Shown one piece after another: positions 1-11,780 of a stretch of 64,000 bases of DNA. Position 1 is the stretch's first letter. Each line of letters starts with the position of its first letter. The DNA is from Salvia splendens. Taxonomy: Eukaryota; Streptophyta; Magnoliopsida; Lamiales; Lamiaceae. The DNA is taken from NCBI RefSeq assembly GCF_004379255.2, contig NC_056044.1, positions 9,464,001 to 9,528,000 on the forward strand. Direction: 5' to 3'. Below the pieces are notes generated by a model. It was not told where the DNA came from. It searched no databases and worked only from the letters and a program-made list of their open reading frames with translations. The translations under genes were made by a program, and so were the position numbers.

Positions 1-1
1 T

Positions 2-842
2 TCTTTTAATATTACTCCACTTGATGTTCCCTTGGATGATGGAATTGAAGACGAAACCTATCAGTCTCTGTTTAAGCCAATAATGGGAAAGGTTATAGAG
101 GTTTTGAAACCTGGTGCTGTAGTATTACAATGCGAAGCAGACTGTGTCTGGAGATCGCTTTAACCTCTCCATCGAGTGCGTGAAGTTTATGAGATCATTC
201 AATGTGCCTCTACTGTTGTTGGGTGGTGGTGGCTACACTATACGTAATGTTGCTCGTTGCTGGTGTTATGAGGTATGCCAATATTCTAGATCATGTGTAA
301 AAATTAAGTATATAGCTGAGATCAGACAGGATATCCAATGCCAAAGTTAGGAACAGCACTTGTTTTGAATTTATACTTCTTCAGAAAGGCCTTTGAGAGG
401 TTTTTTTCCTGTAGAAAATTGTCAACTGTGAACATGTACACTTTCAACGTAGAGATGCGTGTCTCATCAAATGTAACAGTAACATAGACCCATATCCCCA
501 GGCCCACATCTTAATTTTCATGGAAAATGAGAAGGCTTTTACATGGTTCCTCTAAATTCGTATGCATACTCCCTTCCCCAGCCCAGTCTGTTGTTATGCT
601 TGATTTTACAGACAGGTGTAGCACTTGGTATGGAACTTGATGACAAGATGCCACAACAAGAGTACTATGAATATTTTGGCCCTGATTATACTCTGCATGT
701 TGCTCCAAGCAACATGGAAAATAAAAACTCCCGCCATTTACTGGAAGAGATCAGATCAAAGCTTCTTCAGAATCTCTCGAGCCTTCAGCATGCACCAAGT
801 GTCCCATTTCAGGAGCGGCCACCAGATAGTGAAATGCCAGAG
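2..842 (+). pseudogene. HDA19-like class I histone deacetylase, decayed 3' part
   Basis: Two exon-like blocks (about 10-272 and 612-842) encode the C-terminal half of an RPD3-class histone deacetylase, closest by eye to plant HDA19. Recognisable stretches are [32 protein letters not shown] and FGPDYTLHVAPSNMENKNSR. The blocks are joined by a GT-AG intron (donor at 273, acceptor ending at 611). The frame is broken. One extra base near 19 separates YYS from LDVPLDD. The zinc-binding Asp loop, GADSLSGDRLGCFNLS in the family, has lost bases near 137, and the family residues LGC and KGHA are absent. After 842 the acidic tail found in HDA19 does not follow. The 5' part lies outside the window. This is a pseudogene unless assembly errors explain the lesions. 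Enzyme identity is well supported; loss of function is inferred from the frameshifts. Confidence 0.82.
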
Positions 843-869
843 GTTACTTTTGCATCCACTACTTAATTT

Positions 870-2040
870 CTTATACTTGACCTATTCACATGGCATGCAC
901 TGCACCATTTCCAAAAAATGTCTATGTTTTATTGGGTTTGGCCAACCACTCCCGATACAATGTGATGCACTCCTTGCTTGTTTGCATTCTCTTGCACTAT
1001 TTGTAAATGCAGTATCATATGGAAAACTTGCTTTATTTAAAATTCTCAGTAATCAACCATACAGTTTCTCAACTGTAAGATCTTTGCTGTATTTAAAATT
1101 CTGTAACCTGAGAAATTATTATTATTATTATTATTATTGGTGCACCAACTACACTCTTAAAACTACATTTTTAGTGCTGTATTTGGTCGAGGATTTTGGA
1201 AGGGCTGAGAATTGATATATTTTACAAATCTGAGAAATAATTCCACATAATATCAAATAATTTCCGAAAAGTACCTAGAAAGTTAAGAGTAAAAATTTAA
1301 TTTTGTCTCATTGTTTCAGCATTTGATATGAAAATGTTTTAAATCTTTGGATGATTGTGAAAAATATTCAAGGTTTCATTTTTAGCTTCAAAATATTCCG
1401 GCACAAAAATCAGATTTCAAAAATTCTTGTTTCTACACACCAATCCCTCAATTTTTTTTCAACATTTCAAGATAAAGTACAAGTCAACTATGAATAAGAT
1501 TTCTCCGTTCTATGATAATCTCAACTAATATCACTTATATAATATAATATCATTATTGAGGGTGGTACTCATTTAACTTCTATGTATTTTTATAGGTCAT
1601 GCAAGATTTGAATTGACCTCAGGTTTACTAAATGAAGAGGCACAAAAGATTATAAAATTTTGTGCGCATAAACAAGCACATATAAGAAAATGTAAGAAAT
1701 TCCTCGCTTAGTTAATAATGACGAAAATTAGTTATATTTATAAAATACTAGTATAAAATATTTTTTAATTATGATAAATTTGAGATATATGCTTAAACTC
1801 AAACATAAATAATATTTGAGGTTTATGCAAAATGAAACATTCAATAAATTTTTAAAGCTTGTTTTAGAATTTAAATATTTTTGTAGTGAATTTAAGTTTC
1901 TAATTATTTATCTATTATTATATTAATAGAAATTTAATATATAATTTATATATTTAATATAAAATTGAAAGTTTTTTAGTCATCTATATTACAAAAATAA
2001 TTAATGAAATGTCAAATTATGAGTCAAAGTAGAAATATAG
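870..2040. other. AT-rich intergenic stretch without a recognised gene
   Basis: No coding frame here resembles a known protein. A (TTA)n microsatellite lies at about 1116-1138. The rest is AT-rich non-coding DNA. Confidence 0.6.
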
Positions 2041-2340
2041 AAATTTATCGGGTTTTCGGGTCTTGTCCTATCGGGTTGCGGGATGGAAATTTCCAACCCT
2101 AACCTATAAATTTTGCGGGCAATTCGGGCCAGCCCACGGATTGCGGACTGCATTAAAATCCCTAAGAGCATCTCCAACTATTTCACTAAACTCAAACTCA
2201 TTTTCGTGTGTCACACTAAATATTAATTTTACTCCAACAATTTACACTAAATTCAAACCCAAAAATAATTCTCCACTAACTTCTTTTTTATACTTTTCAA
2301 TCATACATATATATTTTATCTAAATTACACACTAACCCTA
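2041..2340. mobile_element. Possible remnant of a small DNA transposon
   Basis: A locally GC-richer island in AT-rich surroundings contains runs such as TTCGGGCCAGCCCACGG and then GAGCATCTCCAAC near 2166, a typical start of plant MITE-type elements. No matching right end or target duplication was found. Confidence 0.25.
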
Positions 2341-2640
2341 AGACATTTTGTCAATAACTTAAATTAAATTAAATAATATATTAAGATTTATTAATTACTA
2401 TAATTATACGAAATCTATTATTTATTAAAATAAAAAAATTACATAATTTAGAAAATTTAAATGCAGTAAAATACTACAAAAACATTATAAAATAACTCAA
2501 ATTCAAAATTAAAATTCATTTAAAAATAACACAAGTACTCCTATATAAACTATAACATAATTTTTATTTTTTTTAAATTTTTTTGTACTTGTTTATGAAC
2601 ATCTATGTTTTGTTGATCAAAACTATGGAACATTTTTCTT

Positions 2641-2727
2641 TATTTGTATATCTTATTCTAACTAACTCATACTATTTGATCCTTAGTCGCATATTTTTTT
2701 TTATTTGAATATCTTATTCTAACTAAC
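2641..2727. repeat. 61-bp tandem duplication split by the outer hAT
   Basis: The segment beginning at 2641 is repeated from 2702, a period of 61. The second copy is interrupted at 2727 by the outer hAT element and resumes at 5056-5090, where CATACTATTTGATCCTTAGT is found again. The duplication therefore predates the insertion. Confidence 0.75.
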
Positions 2728-2861
2728 TAGGGGTGATCAAAAAAACCGAAAACTGAATATCCGAACCGAAAATTTAAAATTCGGTTCGGACTTTAAAAAA
2801 AACTGAAAAACTGAATTATATATTAATATAATATATTATTAATATATGTGCTAGTATTACA

Positions 2862-4359
2862 TAGGGCTGAGAAAATATACCGAAATACCGCACTTACCGT
2901 ACCGAAAAAATACCGAATTTTCGGTATACCGTACTTTTCGGTACGGTATCATACCGTACCGACAGTTCTAGGTACGGTAAAGGTATGCATTTTGTATATA
3001 GCGCATCATACCGCAAATGTGCGGTATACCGCAAATACGGTATATACCGTAATTGCGGTATATACCGCATATATACCATATTCATATTTTTATTTATAAA
3101 ATATATTATTATATAATTTTATTAAACATAATTGAAACCTAACCCACCGTAATTGCGGTATATACCGCATATATACCATATTCATATTTTTATTTATAAA
3201 ATATATTATTATATAATTTTATTAAACATAATTGAAACCTAACCCTAAACATTATCTCCGCCACCACCAAGGCTGTCTCTCTCTCATCTTCCCCCAAAAT
3301 TTCCAATCAGATCCAACACCCACCTCGCCATCGCATTGCTCCAAATTCCAACTCTTGCACCGTTGATGCGCCGAGAAGAAGTTCAAAAGGACCTCTGCCT
3401 CGATTACTCTCTCTCTATTATTTTCTCACTCGCAGCTTTCTCTCATTGGTGAATCCAACTCAGGTGCTTAGCATATTCCTTTTCAATTTGCAATATTATG
3501 CTTACTAGTTTGTTTTTGTGCGCTGGATTTTATTACGTTGAATAGGGCTTTTATTGTTTGTGTGTCTGTGAAATTCTCGTGGATTTGAGTAAGCCTAATT
3601 TTGTAAATAAAATCATATGTTTATATGCAAAGTAAAGTTGCTTCACATCCTTCACGCCTTAATCACCTCTTTATTGGCGAACCTCCAAATCAAAACACGC
3701 AGCACAGCACAGCGGCAGATTCAGTGTCCGTATATATCATCTACCTCTGTGTACTGAAACAGTATTTGCAAATTTGTTAAAATAACTTTAAGGTCTTTTT
3801 TTATAGTATATTTAAAAAATAAATTCATTTTTGTACTAATCGTAGGACTGGACTGCCATCCACCATTGGAAAGAGGGAAATTGCAAATTTGTGGAATGGC
3901 TGTGTAAGATTTGCATTGATTGTTAAGCAGCTGATATTTTGTTGTTTTCTTCAATTGTTTTCTTCATGTTTTGATCTTGTCAACCTTATCATTTACTTCA
4001 ACTGTTTTGATCTTGTGTTTTCTTCATGTTTTTGTTGTAAATTTGCATTGATTGTTAAGCAGCTGATATTTATAAGGGAATGGCATCTTCTGTAACTTGA
4101 ATCAAGGTTTGTCAAAAATTAAACTTTCGGTATGTTTTGTCATGCGGTATTCGGTATACCGAAATCACGGTACGGTATACCGAAATGTCGGTAAGGTAAC
4201 GATATCTACATTTTGGTATACCGACTTTTCGGTATACCGGTATGCGGTATACCGAAAAAAGCGATACGGTAAAGGTATGCATTTTGGCCATACCGCACTT
4301 TTCGGTACGGTATGCGGTATGGCCATTTCGACGCGGTATACCGTACCGTTCCAACCCTA
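2862..4359. mobile_element. Inner non-autonomous hAT element nested in the outer one
   Basis: The termini are TAGGGCTG and CAACCCTA, flanked by a perfect 8-bp duplication GTATTACA at 2854-2861 and 4360-4367. Both ends (about 2880-3080 and 4130-4350) are packed with the palindrome CGGTATACCG and variants, probably transposase-binding subterminal repeats. The interior (3250-4100) holds pyrimidine-rich, UTR-like DNA with no long reading frame. Short open frames over the palindromic ends are by-products of the repeat. Confidence 0.87.
3047..3245. repeat. Tandem duplication of 99 bp
   Basis: The block 3047-3145 recurs at 3147-3245 with a period of 100 and no difference seen by eye. It lies inside the inner hAT and appears recent. 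Confidence 0.9.
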
Positions 4360-4436
4360 GTATTACATTAATATTTAAAACTAAAACCCTGAATAAACAT
4401 AACTATCAGACTACTGCCTCTCCCTCTCTATCTCTA

Positions 4437-4482
4437 ATCTCTATCTCTATCTCTATCTCTATCTCTATCTCTATCTTCACTC
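4437..4482. repeat. (TCTCTA)n microsatellite
   Basis: Seven or so uninterrupted hexamer units lie in a pyrimidine-rich part of the outer hAT. Confidence 0.9.
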
Positions 4483-5063
4483 TAACCCTAAATCTCCCCA
4501 GCTCCAAGCCTCCAAGCTGCCGCCTCCTTCCAACCATCGCCATCACCATTATCGTAAAATGAACTAAATGGTGCATCTTAATTCCTACTCCACGCCTGCT
4601 GCCTCCATTTTCTCTTTCTTTATTTCTCTTCTCTCGAACTCATCCACGCCTCCACATTCCTCTCCCCCTTCAAAATCGAGGAGCAGAAGTCGCCCAGATG
4701 CCATAGTGCCAGATTCCAGAAATCCTATCATAGAAATTTTGCTAATGTTTAAATGTGGCAATCATATTTTCTTTGTAACTTTTCCATTCATTAAATCGTA
4801 AGTTTTCAAGAGTATTTCTCCACTAGAATACAACATATTTTCTAGTTTTTTTAGATCTCCAGATTGTTGGTTGATTTGGTTTTTTGAATATCTTATACAA
4901 TTTCGTTTTTTTGGTTTTATTCGATTTTTTAAGTTCAGTTTTTGGTTTTCCGGTTTTTCGGATTTCGGTTTCAGTTTCGGTTCGGTTTCAGTTGTAGCCT
5001 AAATTCGGTTCGGTTTGGGCGAAAAATCGAATCGAAACCCGAATGCACACCCCTATAACTAAC

Positions 5064-5922
5064 CCATACTATTTGATCCTTAGTCGCACCTATCTTTATC
5101 ATTTGGTTTATTTTATTTTACTCTACCCATGTCATAAATTAAAATTTTATAAAATTGTTTGCCGAATATGAAATGTTTCATTTAGAGTGAGTTGAGAAAA
5201 GTACATTTCTATTTTTTTATTGTTTATAATATTTTCAATTATTTATAGTGTTATCAATGTTTTATTATAATTAACACATATTCTTAACTTTAAACATCAT
5301 TATATTCTCGTTATCCTCTTTTTAAAATCCACTTATCTTAGTTATTTGAAAATCTTATATCTCTTGTATAGCACGGGTGATAACACTAGTTTATTTAAAA
5401 ATACCACAAGTATATAAATTAGATATCGTTTTAATTATTAATGATTAACTACGGTTTGTTATACTTAATAGCATATTTAGTTCGATATTAGTAGGCATCA
5501 GGCATAATATTAGTTTAAAATTAAAGATTTTTTTGTCGATTCTTAGAATTAAAAAGACCATTATTAATATTAAAAATTAAAGCTACCAAATTATGTAATT
5601 TACAAAAGCATAACTAATCAATATTAATAGGCATAACTAATTAATATTTATATTTGTTAATTTAGAAAAAAACGTGTGGTGTAGTGTTTTTAACTAATCA
5701 ATAAAATGTGTATTATATTAATATGGACAGCCCACTAATTAATTACCAACCAAAAATTAGGTCATTTTTATCCCTTCGCCTAGCAGCGTTCTTCTCCGGT
5801 AGTATTCTTCTTTGTATTTTTACTTCAAAAATCTGTAATGGGATTGGTTTCACGGTTACATTTTAAGTTAAGCATTTTAAGTTTAGCAGTGCTGTTGAAG
5901 ATTGTTTAAACCAGCCTCAGGA
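5064..5922. other. Upstream region of tRNase Z
   Basis: AT-rich DNA with no recognised gene or element. It is expected to contain the promoter and 5' UTR of the downstream tRNase Z gene, but no distinct element was identified. Confidence 0.4.
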
Positions 5923-6027
5923 ATGGCAAATCCCCTCTTCGCTACCTTCTCCTATTCAAAGTAACAACATAGCTCAGAAAACGAAAACAGCTGGAACAGA
6001 AGTGGTTTAAGGGAGACCGTTAAGAAG

Positions 6028-9000
6028 ATGAACGGTGGTAGTGAAAAAGGCGGAATCTTGGCAACGGAGGACGGAAAAAGAAGCGAAGTCTTCAACAGGA
6101 AGAGGGCTCAAGGAAGGGATGAGAGCGATAGGCCGAAAAAGCAGCCGCTCAACCCTGGTAATTGGGGAAATACTTGCAACAGTAATACCATTGCTTATGT
6201 GCAGGTAAAGGCAAATCGTTTGTTTGTTTGCTTTATTTCATTTTACCTTGATTCGATTTTTGTTTCTTTCTGTGGTATTTCTGTTTGTTGCTTGGAAAAA
6301 ATATTGATTGATTTTGCTAATGGACTTGATTTATGTTTCATCATCACTTTATTGGAGTGAAAGTTTGTGTTTCAATGATGATTAATTTGCATTTGCCGTA
6401 GGTAATCTCACGATCTTGAATCTAGATTAAAGTTTAATGCAGAGACAGCCTAGTTAAGATTGCTAATTTGACTAGGATTTTGTTCGTTCGAGTATATCCT
6501 CTTTTTTGCAGCTATGGATTGTTAATATTGCACATACAGTGGAAAGACATAGTATCTTTCTGTTGGCCTATTTGAGCGTGTAACCGTGTATATTAGCCTT
6601 AACTTTTGGTTTCTGGTGTTCCATCATGGATAAATCCGTGGAGGTTTGAGGGTGTAAGAATATGAAAGTTGATTGGGGAAACTGGGACAAATCGAGGACT
6701 CGAGATAAAAAAAAATTGTAAGATATTTAGTTGTATATGTGCTAAGATTTTGTTGCTTTTAGCTCTTCCGATGCTAAGGAATGCTTAAATACATGCATAA
6801 GAATCATTATTAAGCTATAGTAATGAAATAGGTATATATAACTGTCATCCCACAATCCCAATGATCACCGAGTGTTACACTCTTTGAGATGTTGGTTCTC
6901 TCAATCTATTTGAGGTATCTTTGCAGCCGAAAAGAACAGGTAGCTGTGATGTGGGTGAGAATGGACATTACGGTAATAAACGAGATTTGAAGTTTTTTCC
7001 CCTGTTTTTGCACTTGGGAGGAAGTTGTCCCTGTTTATCAACAGAGCAAAATGTGTTAACTCGGATGAGCTAGTCACGTAGAAGAACAATTTATTTTTCT
7101 CGTTTTAATGTATTTTAACCTATGTTGAGATGCCACATCATGAAAGTCCAGTTACATTATTATACTTCAGCCATACGTTTTTACTTGTGTGTGTCCTTTG
7201 CCTTCTTTTACGGTGCAATTAGATTTAAGAGTATGGTCTACCTTGTTCACTTTTTTTGATAAATATTATGCTTTCATATCGATCAATTTGTCCATTTATC
7301 TTGCAGATCCTTGGAACTGGAATGGATACACAAGACACATCCCCAGCAGTCCTGCTGTTTCTTCAACAGCAAAGATTTATATTTAATGCTGGAGAAGTGA
7401 GCTTACCTCAATCTTGTTTAAATTCCTGTATTGTGTAATGGTTTCTGGAATTAATTCCCATGTATCTTATTCTTCTTTACAGGGACTTCAACGCTTCTGC
7501 ACCGAGCATAAGATCACATTGTCGAAGGTATCATTTGAATAAATGTTTACGTAGCTTGTTCTCTTTTTAGCAATTCTACAGATTGTTATACTTCTTTATG
7601 TTTCAAATTTCTCCAGATTGATCACATATTTCTCTCACGTGTCTGCTCAGAAACAACTGGTGGACTTCCAGGTAACCACAATATTTCGTATTATGTGGAG
7701 AATGATTTTACAGATACCTGTGATTCTACACCAACTACTTTCCTTGATAGAACCATCGTGTTGTTGGAAGTTACAACGTTTACTCTTTCACTACAGGTCT
7801 CTTATTGACCCGGGCGGGCATGGGAGACAAAGTAATGCCTGTAAGTATTATTTATTGCATTAAACTTAGTTAAATCGTGACTGTGAAGATTTAACTGTAA
7901 TTGTTCTTTGCGCCAAAGGTCAAGATGTGGGGCCCCTCAGATTTTGAATATTTGCTTGATGCTATGAAATCGTTCATCCCCAACGCTGCCATGGTTAATT
8001 CGCATAGCTTTGGACCATCACTTGGATCACCGAGTATGGTGCTGCAGAGCTTTGATAATCCTTTTGTTCTGATCGACGAAAAAGTGATCAGAATATCCGC
8101 AGTACTCTTGAGACCGAATTATGAAGACGTGTCGCATGGGGAAAATTCTGGCAAACCAACTTCTCCTGAGCCTATTAAACATGCGACGAAGCCGGGTGAT
8201 CTCTCTGTTATTTATATTTGTGAATTGCCAGAGATTAAGGGAAAATTTGACCCTAAAAGGGCCGCTGCTCTCGGATTAAGACCCGGCCCAAAATATGGCG
8301 CGCTGCAAGGTGGGAATCCTGTAATGTCGGATAGTCAAGATATTATGGTAGATATTGCTTATAGCTTGTATCTTTTTAGTTTTCTGCTTTCAATCTTCTT
8401 CATATTTCAGCCTCGTGCCCCATGTGGTGTGATATTCAGGTACACCCAAGTGACGTTATGGGTCCGTCTGTTCCTGGTCCTATTGTCCTTTTGGTCGACT
8501 GTCCAACATTGTCGCATTTCCGGGATCTGCTGACCGTGCAATGCCTCTCCCCGTATTATGTAGATACAGCTCACGAGGTAATAGAGGGTTCCAAGATTGT
8601 GAATTGCGTAATTCATCTGACTCCTTTGAGCGTCACTCGGACAGATGATTATCGAACGTGGATGTCAAAATTTGGAGCAGCTGAGCATATAATGGCAGGA
8701 CATGAAATGTTGGTTTCTCTAAAAATTGAATCTTTCCTGACTTTCTGGATTTTTGTTGCTTTTTCGACTGCTTCTGCGTGTTTGATCTCTTGGAGCTGAT
8801 GCATTCGTCTCTGCAGGAAAAATATACAGGTACCGATTTTGAAAGCTAGTGCTAGACTCGCAGCTCGTCTTAACTATTTGAGCCCTCAGTTTTTCCCCTC
8901 TCTGGGTTGCTGGACACTGCCGAACATGGATTTACCATCTGAGACAGAGGCATCACATGAGGTACGCATGACAATATTTTGGAATCTTGCGATTGTTTCC

Positions 9001-10940
9001 TAATTAGACGGTTCTCTGTTTTTTACTCGTTATCTCGGTTCTATTCAAACAGATTTTGGCTGAGAATCTTCTCAAGGTATGCGAAATCTCTACAACGACA
9101 CCCCCCTTTTTTTTTCTTGCGTCGGATAGATGGTTTTTGCCATATAAAGTGAAGCAATTATAGCTCATTTCTACTTGTTGATGATGGCTCTGTACCCTTG
9201 CTATATATGTAGTTTCATCTGCGTCCCTACGCGAATATGGGGCTCGACAGATCAAGTATACCGAAACTAACATCTCATTCCGAGATCATTCAAGAGCTAT
9301 TGTCAGAAATTCCGGAGGCTAGAGACGCCTCCGAGAATGTGACCCGTTTATTGTCGGGTTGTGCTAGTGTGACCGAGGAACCATGGTTGCTCGAAGATGC
9401 TGTCCCTAGCTGTCTCGAAGATATAACCAGAGAAGATATGGAGATTGTTCTTCTTGGTACCGGTTCTTCGCAACCCTCAAAGTATCGAAACGTTAGTTCG
9501 ATTTTCATCAATTTATTTTCCAAAGGAAGCATACTCTTAGACTGTGGTGAAGGAAGCTTGGGACAACTAAAGAGAAGGTAAACAGTGCACCCCTTTTATG
9601 CATTTAAGATTTTTTTATCCCCAAATTCATCTATCTAAACAATAAACCAAATCAAACATTCTTTATAAGTAATCTAAATCACCTCCACCCCCATATCAGC
9701 TAAAGAGATCGTCTTGCTCTTACCCCGTGTCATTGATATGTTGCAGATTCGGAGTCCAAGGTGCGGATGAAGCTATAAAAGGTTTGAAATGCATCTGGAT
9801 TTCGCACATCCACGCTGATCACCACACGGGCCTTGCAAGTATCCTTGCTCGACGACGTGATCTGTTGAAGGGATCACCACACGAGCCCACCCTTGTCGTT
9901 GGCCCGTATCAGCTAAATTGGTTTCTGAGCGCCTACCAGAAGCTCGAGGATCTGGACTTGCGGTTTCTCGACTGCTCTCATACAACTGAAGATGCATTGG
10001 AGGCTTTTGATTCGAACGAAGGGAACCCTAGCAAGGGCGTCGATTCATCTCTGTGCAAGATTCTCGGAGAACTTGGATTGGAAGCGCTGGTGAGCTTCTC
10101 TGTCATTCATTGTCCTGGAGCTTATGGCGTCGTGCTGCAGGCTGCGAGCAGGATCAACAGTGCCGGTAAAACCATTCCCGGGTGGAAAGTCGTCTACTCA
10201 GGTGACACCAGACCTTGCCCGAAACTTGTTTGGGCTGCCCGCCGCGCGACCGTGCTCATTCACGAGGCAAGTCATGACACTACTATTACTTCTACGTGGC
10301 AAATACTTACGTACATCCAAATGTACGGTGCACATTAGTATCTTATTAGAAATTAGTTAAGGCAGATGTACTGTGCATTTGGATGTACGATGCACATTAG
10401 TCTCCTATTAAAAATTAGTTACGATGGATCTACCGTGCATCTGGATGTACGGTGCACATTATTCTCTAATTAGAAATTAGTGGACTCGTTAGTCTCTAAT
10501 AATTTAGTGAAGACAGATGCACATCAGTCTCTAATTAGAATTTAATGAAGACATATGCACTTTGCATCCGGATGTACTGAAAGTGTGCCTATTTCAGAAT
10601 GCTCTCTGTGTTCTCGGTTCACCATTTTATTGACTCCCGTTTGCAGGCGACCTTCGAAGACGGGATGATGGATGAGGCGGTGTCTAAGAAACACAGCACG
10701 ACGATGGAGGCAGTGGAAATGGGGAATTCTGCGGGCGCGTATAGGATCATACTGACTCATTTCAGCCAGAGATACCCGAAGATCCCGGTGTTTGATGAAG
10801 CGCATATGCACAAAACATGCGTCGCGTTCGACATGATGAGTGTCAACTTAGCGGATGTTCATGCACTGCCAAGAGTGCTGCCATATCTCAAAGTTTTGTT
10901 TAGAGGTGAAATGACTGTTGATGACTCTGAAGATGTGTAA
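6028..10940 (+). CDS. Long-form tRNase Z (tRNA 3' processing endoribonuclease)
   Basis: This gene removes 3' trailers from precursor tRNAs. Twelve exons read 6028-6204, 7307-7396, 7483-7527, 7617-7671, 7797-7840, 7919-8347, 8440-8708, 8817-8961, 9053-9076, 9213-9577, 9747-10266 and 10647-10940, giving about 818 residues. The degenerate N-terminal metallo-beta-lactamase half carries ILGTGMDTQDTSP and FNAGEGLQRFCTEHK. The catalytic C-terminal half has GTGSSQPSKYRNVSS, the metal motif SHIHADHHTGL (about residues 567-577), HCPGAYG, VYSGDTRPCP, the split HEAT motif, KKHSTT and ILTHFSQRY. All catalytic landmarks are present. Introns are GT-AG except the last, whose donor is GC. It is most like the Arabidopsis TRZ3/TRZ4 class. 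The chosen start gives no obvious organelle transit peptide; an in-frame upstream ATG at 5923 is cut off by TAA at 5962. The reading frame looks functional. Confidence 0.93.
10267..10646 (+). other. Non-canonical GC-AG intron of tRNase Z
   Basis: Exon 11 ends in CACGAG and is followed by GCAAGT, the consensus GC donor. The acceptor is TTTGCAG before GCGACC. This is the only junction that restores the invariant HEAT motif. A minisatellite fills most of the intron. Confidence 0.85.
10321..10575. repeat. Minisatellite of ~62 bp units inside the GC-AG intron
   Basis: Units begin at 10321, 10383 and 10444 with ATGTACGGTGCACATTA or close variants. Two or so more diverged copies extend to about 10575. 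Confidence 0.8.
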
Positions 10941-11780
10941 GCTTAGATACTGCCCTTGTTGCTTACTTTTGATATTTATTTATTTTATTTAATGAAGCCA
11001 CTGTTTTTTCATTTCACTTTGTATATTTACCTTTTTTAATTGGTGCAATATGTAAATACATTGGTTTTAAAAAATTGATTTTGAAGCCGTTATTATTTAT
11101 ACTAAGAGGAGTGATGATAAATTAACAAAGATTGTAGTATATACAATCTAGGATATTTTAGGTATTTTACATTTACAATAAACTTAATGATTAATTAATT
11201 TAAGATATTACATCGTTACCCTTTTATGATCATTTAGGAAAATTAAGCATTCCATAATCAACTACTATACTTTTAGGAAATGATTTATTACACTTCTTAA
11301 TCAATGCATTATTTCCTCTTCCATTAACAAGAGCGACTATTTCTTCTACAAAATAAATTATCATTGAATGGTTCAATGAGCAATTGCAGTAAAATGCATG
11401 AGAGAAGGATAGGGCACGTGAATTTTGATTCATATTAATTGAAAATTTCTCAACTACACTAAAATATTGTAAAGATGGTAAGTACTAATTTGTTGGATAG
11501 TAATAAGTCATGATTTCTAGGATATTAATTAGAAACGTACTCCACCAAATTTGGCGATATTTTTTCAAAGCATTCATATGCATCATGATCACATACTGTT
11601 TGGATGAATCATCAATGAGAATAATTAAAAGCAAATTTTATTATAAAATTACAATATTTTAGTAAGATATCATAGAATAACTTTTAAAAATTTAATAAAA
11701 GCATTCGAATTGACAAAATACTAAACTTTTTCAGTGTCCAATTATTTTATATTTAAAAATTCTAAAATTTTTAAGTTATA
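10941..11780. other. 3' flank of tRNase Z, AT-rich, no gene seen
   Basis: AT-rich DNA. The first ~100 bases are probably the 3' UTR. Nothing else was recognised. Confidence 0.5.

Larger units (their letters stand above)
2728..5055. mobile_element. Outer non-autonomous hAT element
   Basis: The element begins TAGGGGTG and ends CACCCCTA. It is flanked by a perfect 8-bp target duplication TAACTAAC at 2720-2727 and 5056-5063, the hAT hallmark. Subterminal DNA is rich in CGGTTCGG/CCGAACCG motifs on both sides. Without the nested insertion (2862-4359 plus one 8-bp duplication) it is about 820 bp and encodes nothing recognisable. It would depend on a transposase supplied elsewhere. Confidence 0.85.

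Noticed and set aside
625..1215. 196-residue frame overlapping the histone deacetylase exon
   Set aside because: It is another frame of the exon that runs on into intergenic (TTA)n, giving a tyrosine run.
2848..3099. Tyr/Arg/Thr-rich frames around 2848-3099 and 4097-4562
   Set aside because: Produced by the palindromic CGGTATACCG repeats of the hAT ends, open on both strands, with no codon signal.
10313..10575. CRISPR-like spacing of repeats
   Set aside because: Tandem minisatellite with no unique spacers in a plant intron.
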